From positions 62,001 through 126,000 of the forward strand of contig JAPZTL010000009.1 of assembly GCA_027532825.1 (NCBI GenBank): 64,000 nucleotides of DNA. The letters are read 5' to 3'. Source of the DNA: Silanimonas sp021297925 (GTDB lineage: Bacteria > Pseudomonadota > Gammaproteobacteria > Xanthomonadales > Xanthomonadaceae). Below the pieces are notes generated by a model. The model was given only the letters and a program-made list of their open reading frames with translations, was not told the origin of the DNA and ran no database searches. Shown here piece after piece: positions 7,606-16,237 of this stretch. Made by a program: the position numbers and the translations under genes. Position 1 is the stretch's first letter. Every line of letters starts with the position of its first letter.

Positions 7606-8013
7606 TCACCAGCATTGGCGGGCGTCGGCGGCCCCCGAGAACTGGCGAAGTCCGGTCTGGTCGATGGTCAAGGTGCCGCAAATCTGCTGGTTCTGCCCGC
7701 CCGCGGCGTTGGGCGTTGCCGTCAGCGTAAACTCGGTCCGAGCCGGCGTCGCCAACGTAATCGCATAGTACGCCGTCCCGGTTCTCGGCGATGCGGTGAC
7801 CGGCAACGCGCAGTTCTGGTAGGTGTTGTTGGACGCGAAACACCGCTCCATGAACTGGGCGACCTCGAGCAGGTCGGCCTGGGCCTGCGACATCCGTCCC
7901 TTGCGGACCTGGGCCTGGTAACTCGGGTAGGCGATCGCCGCCAGGATGCCGACGACCGCCACCGCGATCATCAGTTCGATCAAGGTGAAACCGCGATGGG
8001 CTTTCGGGGTCAT
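7606..8013 (-). CDS. pilE: Type IV pilus minor pilin PilE
   Basis: Minor pilin, last gene of the fimT-pilV-pilW-pilX-pilY1-pilE operon. The 135-residue product has a leader MTPKAHRG, cleavage before FTLIELMIAVAVVGILAAIAYP (Phe at +1, Glu at +5), then a short globular domain with a Cys pair near the C-terminus (QICG and RQCW). I chose the ATG at 8011-8013 because it gives the canonical 8-residue leader. Such minor pilins prime pilus assembly together with PilY1 at the tip. It lies 40 bases downstream of pilY1. Confidence 0.9.
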   Translation of the reverse strand: MTPKAHRGFTLIELMIAVAVVGILAAIAYPSYQAQVRKGRMSQAQADLLEVAQFMERCFASNNTYQNCALPVTASPRTGTAYYAITLATPARTEFTLTATPNAAGGQNQQICGTLTIDQTGLRQFSGAADARQCW

Positions 8014-8053
8014 GGGGACGTCCTGCGGGATGGGTGGTAGTCGCAATCCAGAT

Positions 8054-11000
8054 CTAGCGGACCTGTCGCCAGGACTGCCGGCCGCAGGGGCGGAAGGTGG
8101 CGCCGATCGCTGCCGCTCCTGCTGATCCCTGCTCGCCGCACGCCAGGCCGACCGGCGGCGGAGGCACGGGGTTGGGACCCATGGGGTCGAGCGGCGGACA
8201 CTGCGGATCGATGCCCGGACGGCACGCACGCTGGGGGGTGACGAAGCCGGCGCCCATCACCGGCGCACCGCTGTTGCTGGCCACCAGGGCGCCGCAGTCC
8301 GCCGTGGGACACGCGGGGTCACCATTGGGCAGCGGCCGCCGGTCGAGGACCGGCCGGCCCGTGAAGCGGCCGAGGCGATAGACCCAGGTCCGCAAGCCCG
8401 GAGCGCACTGGGTGTCGGCGGAGGGCTCGTTCGCCGTGAAGACGATATCGGACTCGCGCACGATGGGATCGCCGATCACGCGCTCGCCAATCGACGGCGA
8501 AGCGCCGACACGCAGGTCGATGAACCAGCCGTTGCGGGTCGCGTAGTCGACCACGTTCTCGCTGATGACGCGACCCGAGGATGCCCCCGATCCGAACTGC
8601 GACAGGATCTGCTGCTGCTGCAGCGATGCCCGGGTGATGCCGGAAGTGCTGCCGCGGTCCCACACCCCGTAGAAGGTCTGGATCTGGAACGGGCCTCCCG
8701 AGGCCGCGTCGGTGTCGCTCAGGTAGCGGCCGGTACCGAAGTGGACCATGGTGCCGCCCGACACGCCGTTGGAGACCGAGATGGCACCCGTGATCGGCTG
8801 CTCGACGGACGATGTGTCCGTCGCGCGGAAGAGGGGCGACCCGCCGAGCGCCACCGTCCATGTCGCCGACGACGCCGCCGAAAGGTCGAACTTCCAGAGG
8901 TTGCCGCGGAAATCGCCGCCATAGACGGTATCGATGCGGCCATTGCCGTCGGCGTCCCAGATCCCCGTCTGCAGCAGCCCGTTCGTGAATTCACCGCCGT
9001 CGTTCGCCGTGATGCGCCGGACGATCGCACCCGTCGACAGGTTCACGATGTAGAGCACCGGGTTGCCGTTGGTGCTGTTGATGCCGTTGCCGAAGGCGGC
9101 GTACCAGACCCCGTCCTCGCCTTCGAAGACCTCCGGCCGGCCGAGGCTGAAGCCCAGGTCATTGTCGTTGGTCGGGAGGTCCCACAGGACGTCGGCACCG
9201 GTGAACGCGTTCGGGTTGGTCACGTTGAGCGCGAACACCGAGCGGCCACCGCGGCCCATGTTGCCCACGAGGACGGTGCGCCAGAGGCCGCCGATCTTGG
9301 CGTCGACGACGTTGAACTTGCCGTCGACGAAGTAGCGGTGCTGGTAATTGCGGTTGAGCAACAGGCCCATCTGGCCGAGGGCGCCGTTCGGAGCGAAAGC
9401 GAACAGTTCGTCGCCGTTCTGCGCATCGAATGCGTGCAGGAAACCGGCGTTGGCGCCGACGAACACCGTCGGCCGGAAGGCGGCGCGCTTGCTCGCCATG
9501 TAGGCGCGGTAGGCATCGCCCTCGGCGTTGGGGAGCGACGCGTAGTAGGGCAGGAAGCTGGTGTTCGACTCGAAGACCGCCGGGGAATTGATGATGGATC
9601 CGATGACGCCGCTGCGGGAGCGGAAACCCAGGGGACGCGACCCCGTGAACTCCTGCGAGCGTACGCCCCGCAGGTAGTCGTATGCGTCCGTCATCGTCAG
9701 TCCGGCCGTGAAATTGGCGGTGAACGACGGGAGGCTGACGCCGATGACGGCGGCGCGATCGGCTTCGCTCGCGCCGAAACTGGAGGCCTGGAAATTGACC
9801 ACCTGCCTCGTTCCGGATCCGCCGGCGACCCGCGTCGCGATCATGTTCCTCGACGTGGCCCGGCCAGCGAGCTTCGCCTCCGCGTCCCAGAGCTGCGCGC
9901 CGATCGAGCCGTTGCTGTTGATTCGGAAGGCGGTGACGTTGCCGATCCAGTCACGCGCGTTGTTGCGGGCGCTGAAGCTGGTCTGGAAGCTCGCCGACGA
10001 CGAATCGATGCGCGCGCCCGCCACGGCGGGCGTGCCGACCGGCTGCGTCGAGTCCAGCACGGCGTTCACGACATCGTTCATGGCCTGCGAGATGTCCTGC
10101 GGCGAGGCGGCATTGATGTAGCGCCCCCGGCCCGTCAGCGTGGCTTGCCACAACTCGTCCACCGCCTCGAGGCAATCGTCGCAGCGACCCGGCCACACCG
10201 GCGGATTCGCATACGGGTCCGAGGTGGCCAACGCATTCACTCCAAAGACCGTGCCGATGGCCCCCAGGGTGACGCCATAGAAGTTCATGTGCGGATCGGT
10301 GCGGCAGTCCAGCCGCGGATCCGGGTTCGGGCCCGAGCAGGCGGGAGGCACGCGCACAAGGCCGGCCGTGAGGTCCGTCCGGATGTTCTGGGTGTAATGC
10401 CGCGCGACGATGTCGCCCTTCTTGTTGGCGATCGCATCAGCGAACGGAGCCCCCAAGCCAGCGTCAAGGCTGCCGACGGTCGGGCCGCCGCCGTTCGAAT
10501 AGCCGTCGGTGAACAGCATGCCCGCGTTCATCTGGCAGGCGAGCTGCACCGGCGCCCCCGCCCCGGTGCGGCGGAACTGGTTGCCGAGGTGGTCGATCGC
10601 GAACCGGTTGGGCGTGACGCTATTACCGTTAAAGGCGGTCACGAGCGTATAGAAAGCATTGCGATCAGCTTGAATCCCCATGTCATACATCGTCACGTTC
10701 ACGCGGTTGTTGATCGTGAACGCCCCGACCCGCATGAAGTCGATGTCGACGAAGGCCCGGGTGACGGCCGCGATCATCGCCAGGTTCCGGTTGCGGTAAT
10801 AGCTGAACCAGTTGGCGAAGTTCTGCATCGTCGCGGAGTACGCCGCCGCCGTCATGTTCTCGGGCCGGATCTCGAACCGGTAGAGCGTGGTGTTCGGAGG
10901 GCCGCCCGCGGGATTCGCGATCAAGAGGGGCGTCGCGGTGTAGCCGGGGAAGGTCGGCGTGGTCAGGTAGAACGTCGCCGGGTAGTAACGGATGCCCACG

Positions 11001-11749
11001 CGGCAATTCGTTTTAGGGGGGGCAAGGGTGAAGTCGGCATTAACGGTCCACCACCCCGTGGTTCCGATCTGGGTGCCGCCGAAATCGCAGGTGCCCGTGT
11101 TGCGCGAGTAAACCGTGCCGGCGGGGATGAGCATTCCCACACGGACGTCGAACAGCCACGTGTTGCTGCTGACATTGACGTCACCATCCTGCTGGACGTC
11201 CGCCGTCAGGTTGAAGGCCGGGGACGCGGGCACGCGGGGATCCACCCGGGCGGCGGTGATGCTCGCGTTGGGCCACGACGATCGGTCGGCATAGGCCCAG
11301 GGGGCGTAGGTCAGGAAGGGATTGAAATACCCGGGATTGAAGATGTGCGAACGCGCGAAGCCGAAGTTCGGCAGGGGCGGGATGGTGTTGGCGGGAGTAC
11401 CCCGTCCCGGGAAAGGGAAGAGCTCGAGGTAGCTGGTGAGACCATTGCCATTGCCCGTCTCAGTAGAGCGATACGGGCGGGGAAGCCCGTTGGGGGCCAG
11501 TTCGGTGGGGTGGTAGAAGCGGTTCTGCGCCCCATTCCAGGTGCCTCGGCCGTCCTGGGCGGGGAACAGGGTTTCCCACTGCATCGAGCCGGAATCGTCG
11601 ATGGCCATGATGAAGGCCGGCTTGATGCGATTGGTGATGTACAGCGGCTCCTGCGACAGGGCCACCTGGGCCTGCGCCTGGATCGGAACCGCGACCACCA
11701 CGGTCGCGACCAGCGCGGCGAGGAGGCGGGACAGGGAGAACGTGGCCAT
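8054..11749 (-). CDS. pilY1: Type IV pilus tip/assembly protein PilY1
   Basis: Large tip-associated protein involved in pilus biogenesis, adhesion and surface sensing. In 1,231 residues: a signal peptide (about 1-28, ending AQAQ), a von Willebrand A-like region that starts with a DxSxS motif at residues 51-55 (DDSGS), and a C-terminal beta-propeller with VFVGANAGFLHAFDAQNG and an EF-hand-like calcium site DADGNGRID near residue 935. Cysteines are scattered in both halves. It sits between pilX and pilE in the usual order. The N-terminal half is not closely conserved in this family, so its binding target cannot be read from sequence. Confidence 0.93.
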   Translation of the reverse strand: MATFSLSRLLAALVATVVVAVPIQAQAQVALSQEPLYITNRIKPAFIMAIDDSGSMQWETLFPAQDGRGTWNGAQNRFYHPTELAPNGLPRPYRSTETGNGNGLTSYLELFPFPGRGTPANTIPPLPNFGFARSHIFNPGYFNPFLTYAPWAYADRSSWPNASITAARVDPRVPASPAFNLTADVQQDGDVNVSSNTWLFDVRVGMLIPAGTVYSRNTGTCDFGGTQIGTTGWWTVNADFTLAPPKTNCRVGIRYYPATFYLTTPTFPGYTATPLLIANPAGGPPNTTLYRFEIRPENMTAAAYSATMQNFANWFSYYRNRNLAMIAAVTRAFVDIDFMRVGAFTINNRVNVTMYDMGIQADRNAFYTLVTAFNGNSVTPNRFAIDHLGNQFRRTGAGAPVQLACQMNAGMLFTDGYSNGGGPTVGSLDAGLGAPFADAIANKKGDIVARHYTQNIRTDLTAGLVRVPPACSGPNPDPRLDCRTDPHMNFYGVTLGAIGTVFGVNALATSDPYANPPVWPGRCDDCLEAVDELWQATLTGRGRYINAASPQDISQAMNDVVNAVLDSTQPVGTPAVAGARIDSSSASFQTSFSARNNARDWIGNVTAFRINSNGSIGAQLWDAEAKLAGRATSRNMIATRVAGGSGTRQVVNFQASSFGASEADRAAVIGVSLPSFTANFTAGLTMTDAYDYLRGVRSQEFTGSRPLGFRSRSGVIGSIINSPAVFESNTSFLPYYASLPNAEGDAYRAYMASKRAAFRPTVFVGANAGFLHAFDAQNGDELFAFAPNGALGQMGLLLNRNYQHRYFVDGKFNVVDAKIGGLWRTVLVGNMGRGGRSVFALNVTNPNAFTGADVLWDLPTNDNDLGFSLGRPEVFEGEDGVWYAAFGNGINSTNGNPVLYIVNLSTGAIVRRITANDGGEFTNGLLQTGIWDADGNGRIDTVYGGDFRGNLWKFDLSAASSATWTVALGGSPLFRATDTSSVEQPITGAISVSNGVSGGTMVHFGTGRYLSDTDAASGGPFQIQTFYGVWDRGSTSGITRASLQQQQILSQFGSGASSGRVISENVVDYATRNGWFIDLRVGASPSIGERVIGDPIVRESDIVFTANEPSADTQCAPGLRTWVYRLGRFTGRPVLDRRPLPNGDPACPTADCGALVASNSGAPVMGAGFVTPQRACRPGIDPQCPPLDPMGPNPVPPPPVGLACGEQGSAGAAAIGATFRPCGRQSWRQVR

Positions 11750-11761
11750 GGGGCACCTCGA

Positions 11762-12277
11762 TCAGGGCGGAGTAATCGCCGGGGGAACCTCGAACACCGT
11801 CTCGACGACGATGACGGCAGTGGGGGAGTTGGCGGCTTCGCGGTCCGCCGCGGCGGCCGTGAGCTGGAAACGCCGGTTGTCGGCCGGGCCTTCGGTCATC
11901 GGATTGCCGCCCCCGACGCTGACCGGGCAGGTCGCCCCGCCGACCAACTCGCGGACGGAGACCCCCGGGACGGACTGCGGCTGCACGGCATCGCCCCAGG
12001 CGTTGGCATTGATCACGCAGAAGTCGTAGAGGCGGTTGGGGTCGGCGTCGATCTGCCGCTGGAGGTCGAACTCCCCTTGCCGCAGGACCCCCTCGGCACG
12101 CTGGAACGCCAGCGCGAAGTCATTGAAGTTGACCGCCATCCGCTGCTGCATCGTCGCGACCTGCAGGGCGGCGACGCCGATCAGCGATACCAGCAGCAGC
12201 AGGACCATCGCGACATAGAGCGCGACGCCGCGCTGCCGGGCAGACGCTTGGAGGGAACATCCGATAACCATTCGCAT
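11762..12277 (-). CDS. pilX: Type IV pilus minor pilin-like assembly protein PilX
   Basis: Minor pilin-like protein of 171 residues. It has the PilX N-terminal signature RQRGVALYVAMVLLLLVSL, a hydrophobic helix, then ATMQQRMAVNFNDFALAFQRAE, in which the QRAE segment is typical. It lacks the usual Glu at mature position 5, as PilX proteins do. The start ATG at 12275-12277 lies 2 bases after the pilW stop; a TTG two codons earlier is possible. It probably works with PilV, PilW, FimT, PilE and PilY1 in the priming complex at the inner membrane. Confidence 0.88.
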   Translation of the reverse strand: MRMVIGCSLQASARQRGVALYVAMVLLLLVSLIGVAALQVATMQQRMAVNFNDFALAFQRAEGVLRQGEFDLQRQIDADPNRLYDFCVINANAWGDAVQPQSVPGVSVRELVGGATCPVSVGGGNPMTEGPADNRRFQLTAAAADREAANSPTAVIVVETVFEVPPAITPP

Positions 12278-12279
12278 GA

Positions 12280-13512
12280 TCAATTCCCGAGCACACGGTT
12301 GCGGAGCGTCACGGCGGTCTCGTAGGGACGACGCAACACCGCCTCGTTGGCGTTCTGGTCGATCCGGACACCGAGGACGAAAAGGTTGCCGCTGGCGGCG
12401 GCACGATCCGGCGTCCCCGCGCGCTCGGGGCCGCGGAGCACCACCCCGAGCCGGACGGCGATGACGTCGTTCCAGCGCAGCATCCGTTCGTTGTAGTTCG
12501 CCGCACCGGCCTCGATCTGGTCGGCCGTGACGTAGTCCTCGATGGCCCCGTCGCGGCGGTTGGCCGGAAGCCGGTCGCGTCCGTAAAGCAGTTGCAGGGA
12601 ATCGACGCCTTCGACCACTTCCTCCGACGCCCAGGCCCCATTGGCGAACCGGGCCCGGAACAGCGAGGGAATGCCGGAGGCCCCCTGCCCGACGTAGTAC
12701 ACGAGGGGATCCAGCCGGAACATCTGGGCGACGTTGGCGACGTAGGCCATCTGCTCGTCGCCGCCCGCGAGCGTGAACGCCGTCGCGGCATTGCCGCCCG
12801 TCGTTGAAACAACCAGGTCACCCGCCGCCTGACCCGTGAGGTCCGCCTGGAAGACCGCCGCGAAGTCGCAACTGGCCACGCCGTAGTAGCCCTGGTTCAC
12901 GAGCAGGGCGCTTCGGGCCGTCTCGATCCGCAGGGTGCGCGGCAGGCCGATGGCGCCGGTGGCGGGGGCGGACAGCGTTTCCCTCAGCAGGGCGCCGTCC
13001 GAACTGAAGATCCGGAGGACGAGGACGTCGGATCCGGCGCGGGGCGCGGGCGCCAACGCGGCCAGCGCACCATCCAGCGCCGGGGTCCAGCCGCCGCCGG
13101 GGGCCGAGACGTTGACCGACCCTCCCGGGGCGGTGCCGACCGCTTCGAAGCCCTGGATCGGGAAGTCGAAGCGCAAGGCGAACGGGGCGGCACCGAAGTT
13201 CCGTGCGAGGTACTGCGCGGGCGTCAGGAACAGGGAATCGAGGATGGGGGTCGCGGGATCGTTCGCGCTGGCGGAACGCCGGACGCGATCTCCGAGGCAG
13301 CCCATGTGCCCGGCCATGCGGAGATCGCGCTGGAGGAACTCGGTGGCGAACCGGCTGCCCTCCTGAACCCGGGAGAGCTGGGTGCTGGTCTGGTAGGCCA
13401 GCCTCGAAGCGCTGAAGATCTGGACGAGCCCCACCAGGAGGAAACTGGCGAGGGCGACCGCGATCATGAGCTCGATCAACGACACGCCGCGCTGAAGAAG
13501 GGTGGGCGACAT
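12280..13512 (-). CDS. pilW: Type IV pilus minor pilin-like assembly protein PilW
   Basis: A 410-residue minor pilin with leader MSPTLLQRG, then VSLIELMIAVALASFLLVGLVQIF (Glu at mature position 5), and a long C-terminal domain. The segment RLAYQTSTQLSRVQEGSRFATEFLQRDLRMAGHMGC is characteristic of PilW. The first ATG gives a canonical short leader. It lies 9 bases after pilV and 2 bases before pilX, consistent with one transcript. Confidence 0.9.
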   Translation of the reverse strand: MSPTLLQRGVSLIELMIAVALASFLLVGLVQIFSASRLAYQTSTQLSRVQEGSRFATEFLQRDLRMAGHMGCLGDRVRRSASANDPATPILDSLFLTPAQYLARNFGAAPFALRFDFPIQGFEAVGTAPGGSVNVSAPGGGWTPALDGALAALAPAPRAGSDVLVLRIFSSDGALLRETLSAPATGAIGLPRTLRIETARSALLVNQGYYGVASCDFAAVFQADLTGQAAGDLVVSTTGGNAATAFTLAGGDEQMAYVANVAQMFRLDPLVYYVGQGASGIPSLFRARFANGAWASEEVVEGVDSLQLLYGRDRLPANRRDGAIEDYVTADQIEAGAANYNERMLRWNDVIAVRLGVVLRGPERAGTPDRAAASGNLFVLGVRIDQNANEAVLRRPYETAVTLRNRVLGN

Positions 13513-13521
13513 GGAGACTCC

Positions 13522-14085
13522 TCAGAGGCCGCTTCGGGCGACGATGACGTTGACGGCGCCCGCGCAGCCGGCCGTGAAGAGCGGCGGAAACTCCGGGGTG
13601 CCGCCGACGGCGCCACTGCGGGCATCGCACCATTCGATGCGGACCTCGACGGCCCCCGAGGTCGCCGGCAAGCCACCCCCCGGGACCGCCGCGCCAGTGA
13701 CGGTGACCCTGCCCCGCGCATCGGGGAGCACGCGCCGCACCGAACACGACCACTCCACGCTGTCGGCCTCCCAGCGCTGGGCCGGCAGCGCAGCCCCCGG
13801 GGCGCAGGCCCCCGTCCGTCCGTCCACGGTGAACACGTTCTCGCGGACCAGTGCATAGTTCTGCGCGCTGGCGCGATTGGCGCGGATGCGATCGAGCATG
13901 TCGTAGACCAGCATGGTGGCCTGCGACCGCTCGTTGGTGGACTGCGTCGCGCGCAATGCCGTCGACTGCAGCAGTGCGACGCCGAGCAGGCCGCCGCTGA
14001 TGATGACGGTGGCGATCATGACCTCGAGCAGGCTCATGCCCCTATCGCGGTGGCCATGGCGTCCGGGGTTTCCGTGCGTGCTCAT
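13522..14085 (-). CDS. pilV: Type IV pilus minor pilin PilV
   Basis: A 187-residue minor pilin with a 16-residue basic leader, cleavage at RG before MSLLEVMIATVIISGGLLGVALLQ (Glu at +5), followed by NERSQATMLVYDMLDRIRANR, typical of PilV. The start ATG at 14083-14085 overlaps the fimT stop in an ATGA arrangement, indicating translational coupling. Two Cys pairs occur in the C-terminal half. It is the second gene of the pilus operon. Confidence 0.88.
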   Translation of the reverse strand: MSTHGNPGRHGHRDRGMSLLEVMIATVIISGGLLGVALLQSTALRATQSTNERSQATMLVYDMLDRIRANRASAQNYALVRENVFTVDGRTGACAPGAALPAQRWEADSVEWSCSVRRVLPDARGRVTVTGAAVPGGGLPATSGAVEVRIEWCDARSGAVGGTPEFPPLFTAGCAGAVNVIVARSGL

Positions 14086-14615
14086 GTGCAGTCCTGCCTC
14101 TGCACCCGGGCCATGCCGCCGGCCATGACGGTGATGGTGCGTCGGAACGGCCTGCCGGCGGGGCAGGCCGTTGGGCGAAGGGTGATCACGCCGGCCCCCG
14201 CGGTGACGGCGCCGCGGGGGGAGAAACGGATGGCCGCGTTGCTGCCCGTGGAGGAAACATTGAAGAGCGCCGCCTGCGCGCGCAGCACGGGCTCCGCATT
14301 GACCCCGGAGGTCTGGCGGATGCCGTCGGCGTTGTTGTCCGCCCACATGATCCATCCGGCGGCCCAATCGCCCGAGCACGTCAGGCCATCGGTACTCGGG
14401 CAGACCACCGCGCCGCGATTGCCACGGATGGCTTCGGAACGCGCGAACGCGACCGTCGCGAGGAGCTCGTTGCTCGCGTTGGCGAGCCTGTTCGAATTCA
14501 GTGCGTCATTGAATGACGGCAACGCGAGTCCCACGAGGATGGCCGCGATGGCGATCGCCACAATGACCTCGATGAGCGTGAAGCCGCCTGCACGACGGGT
14601 GGAACGGTGGGGCAT
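14082..14615 (-). CDS. fimT: Type IV pilus minor pilin FimT/FimU (GspH family)
   Basis: First gene of the minor-pilin operon. The 177-residue product starts MPHRSTRRAGG, cleaved before FTLIEVIVAIAIAAILVGLALP (Glu at +5). It continues with LNSNRLANASNELLATVAFARSEAIRGNRGAVVCPS, a typical GspH domain, and ends with a disulfide-type Cys pair. An ATG 10 codons upstream (14645) would lengthen the leader; I prefer 14613-14615 because it gives an 11-residue leader. Its neighbours are all pilus genes. Confidence 0.88.
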   Translation of the reverse strand: MPHRSTRRAGGFTLIEVIVAIAIAAILVGLALPSFNDALNSNRLANASNELLATVAFARSEAIRGNRGAVVCPSTDGLTCSGDWAAGWIMWADNNADGIRQTSGVNAEPVLRAQAALFNVSSTGSNAAIRFSPRGAVTAGAGVITLRPTACPAGRPFRRTITVMAGGMARVQRQDCT

Positions 14616-14710
14616 GGCGCAGATCCCGGATGTCACTGGGTCCACGCTAGCAGCGCCCCACTGCCCTGTCCCGCCGCGCCCGACGACCGGTCGGTGACGG
14701 CGGACGAGCG

Positions 14711-16120
14711 TCAGGCCACCACCCGGTAGCAGGGTTTGTACTCCCCGGACATCTTCATCCGACGCTGCTCGACGAAGGCCCTCAACAGGGCATCGAGGCT
14801 CGCCATGATCCCCGCGTCGCCGCGGATCTCGAACGGGCCGTGCTCCTCGATCCGCCGCATGCCGGGCTCCTTCACGTTGCCCGCGACGATGCCCGAGAAC
14901 GCGCGGCGCAGGTCGGCGGCGAGCGCGTGGACCGGGCGACCGAAGCGGAGGTCGAGGGCGGCCATGGCGGCGTGGTCGGGCTCGAACGGCTGCTGGAAGT
15001 CGAAGGGGATCTTGAGGGTCCAGTTGAAGAAGAACGCGTCACGCTGCGCGATGCGATGCTCGCGGACCGACTTCATGCCCTCCTTCATCGCCTTGGCCAC
15101 GGCCACCGGGTCCTCCACGATGATCTTGTAGCGCTTCGCGGCCGCGTCGCCGAGCGTGAGCCGGATGAACGTGTCGATCTGCTCGAAGTAGGCGGCGGAC
15201 GCCTTCGGCCCGGTGAAGACGAGCGGGAACGGCACGCCGGCGTTGTCCGGGTGCAGCAGGATGCCGAGCAGGTAGAGGATTTCCTCGGCGGTGCCGACGC
15301 CGCCCGGGAACACGATGATGCCGTGGCCCAGCCGGACGAAGCCTTCGAGGCGCTTCTCGATGTCCGGCATGATCACCAGCTGGTTGACGATGGGGTTCGG
15401 CGACTCCGCCGCGATGATGCCCGGCTCGGTCATGCCGATGTAGCGCGGGCTGCGCTGGCGCTGCTTGGCGTGGGCGATCGTCGCGCCCTTCATCGGGCCC
15501 TTCATCGCGCCCGGGCCGCAGCCCGTGCAGATGTCCAGCCCGCGCAAGCCCAGCTCGTAGCCCACCTTCTTGGTGTAGAGGTACTCCTCGCGACCGATCG
15601 AGTGCCCGCCCCAGCAGACGATGAGGTTCGGGTCCTGGTGCGGACGCATCACGCGCGCGTTGCGGAGGATCTCGAACACGGCCGAGGTCAGGCCCTCCGA
15701 GTTGCCGAAATCGAACTGCCCGCTCTGCACCTTGATCGCCGTGTAGGCGATGTCGCGGACGACGGCGAACAGCAGGTCCCCCACGCCGCGGATCAGTTCG
15801 CCGTCGACGAAGGCGATGGCCGGGGCGTTCCTGAGCTCAAGGCGGATGCCGCGGTCCATCTGCTGGACCTCGATGTCGAAGTCCGGGTACCGGGCCGACG
15901 CGGCGCGCGGGTCGTCCGAATCGGAGCCGACGGTGAGCACCGCGAGCGCGCAGCGGCGCACGGTCTCGCGCAGGCTGCCCTGCGTGGCGTCAGTGAGGCG
16001 CGCGATCTCCGCGCGGGAGAGGATGTCGAGGCCGCCGCGAGGGGTGACGCGGGCATTGACCGTGGGAAGGGGGGCGTAGGTCTCGCTCATTCGCTCGGAA
16101 AGTTCATGGATCATCGTCAT
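14711..16120 (-). CDS. ppnN: Nucleotide 5'-monophosphate nucleosidase PpnN (LOG family)
   Basis: Hydrolyses purine and pyrimidine nucleoside monophosphates to base plus ribose 5-phosphate; in E. coli it is activated by (p)ppGpp. The 469-residue product has an N-terminal domain of unknown structure, then a Rossmann-like LOG domain with CTGCGPGAMKGPMKGA and the PGGVGTAEE signature, and a C-terminal domain with FFFNWTLKIPFDFQQPF. E. coli PpnN has 454 residues. Three in-frame ATGs lie close together (16120, 16114, 16090) and I cannot separate them, as no clear ribosome site is visible. It stands between the pilus operon and the receptor gene. Confidence 0.9.
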   Translation of the reverse strand: MTMIHELSERMSETYAPLPTVNARVTPRGGLDILSRAEIARLTDATQGSLRETVRRCALAVLTVGSDSDDPRAASARYPDFDIEVQQMDRGIRLELRNAPAIAFVDGELIRGVGDLLFAVVRDIAYTAIKVQSGQFDFGNSEGLTSAVFEILRNARVMRPHQDPNLIVCWGGHSIGREEYLYTKKVGYELGLRGLDICTGCGPGAMKGPMKGATIAHAKQRQRSPRYIGMTEPGIIAAESPNPIVNQLVIMPDIEKRLEGFVRLGHGIIVFPGGVGTAEEILYLLGILLHPDNAGVPFPLVFTGPKASAAYFEQIDTFIRLTLGDAAAKRYKIIVEDPVAVAKAMKEGMKSVREHRIAQRDAFFFNWTLKIPFDFQQPFEPDHAAMAALDLRFGRPVHALAADLRRAFSGIVAGNVKEPGMRRIEEHGPFEIRGDAGIMASLDALLRAFVEQRRMKMSGEYKPCYRVVA

Positions 16121-16182
16121 GGGGCGCCGACTCTAGCACCGGCTGCAGGGCATTCGGCCAGCGCGGCGCGAAGGGTTCGGCA

Positions 16183-16212
16183 AAAGGAAACGGCCGGGTC
16201 GCCCCGGCCGTT
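16183..16212 (-). terminator. Terminator after the TonB-dependent receptor gene
   Basis: A perfect 10-bp stem (16189-16198 with 16203-16212, loop TCGC on plus) is followed on the minus strand by TCCTTTTG. It starts 26 bases past the receptor stop codon. The T-tract is broken by two C residues. Confidence 0.75.
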
Positions 16213-16237
16213 CCTCGGACACGCTTCGATCGAGGGA

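Noticed and set aside
7606..14615. The minor-pilin operon as a novel system
   Set aside because: Gene order and protein features match the known fimT-pilV-pilW-pilX-pilY1-pilE clusters of Lysobacterales.
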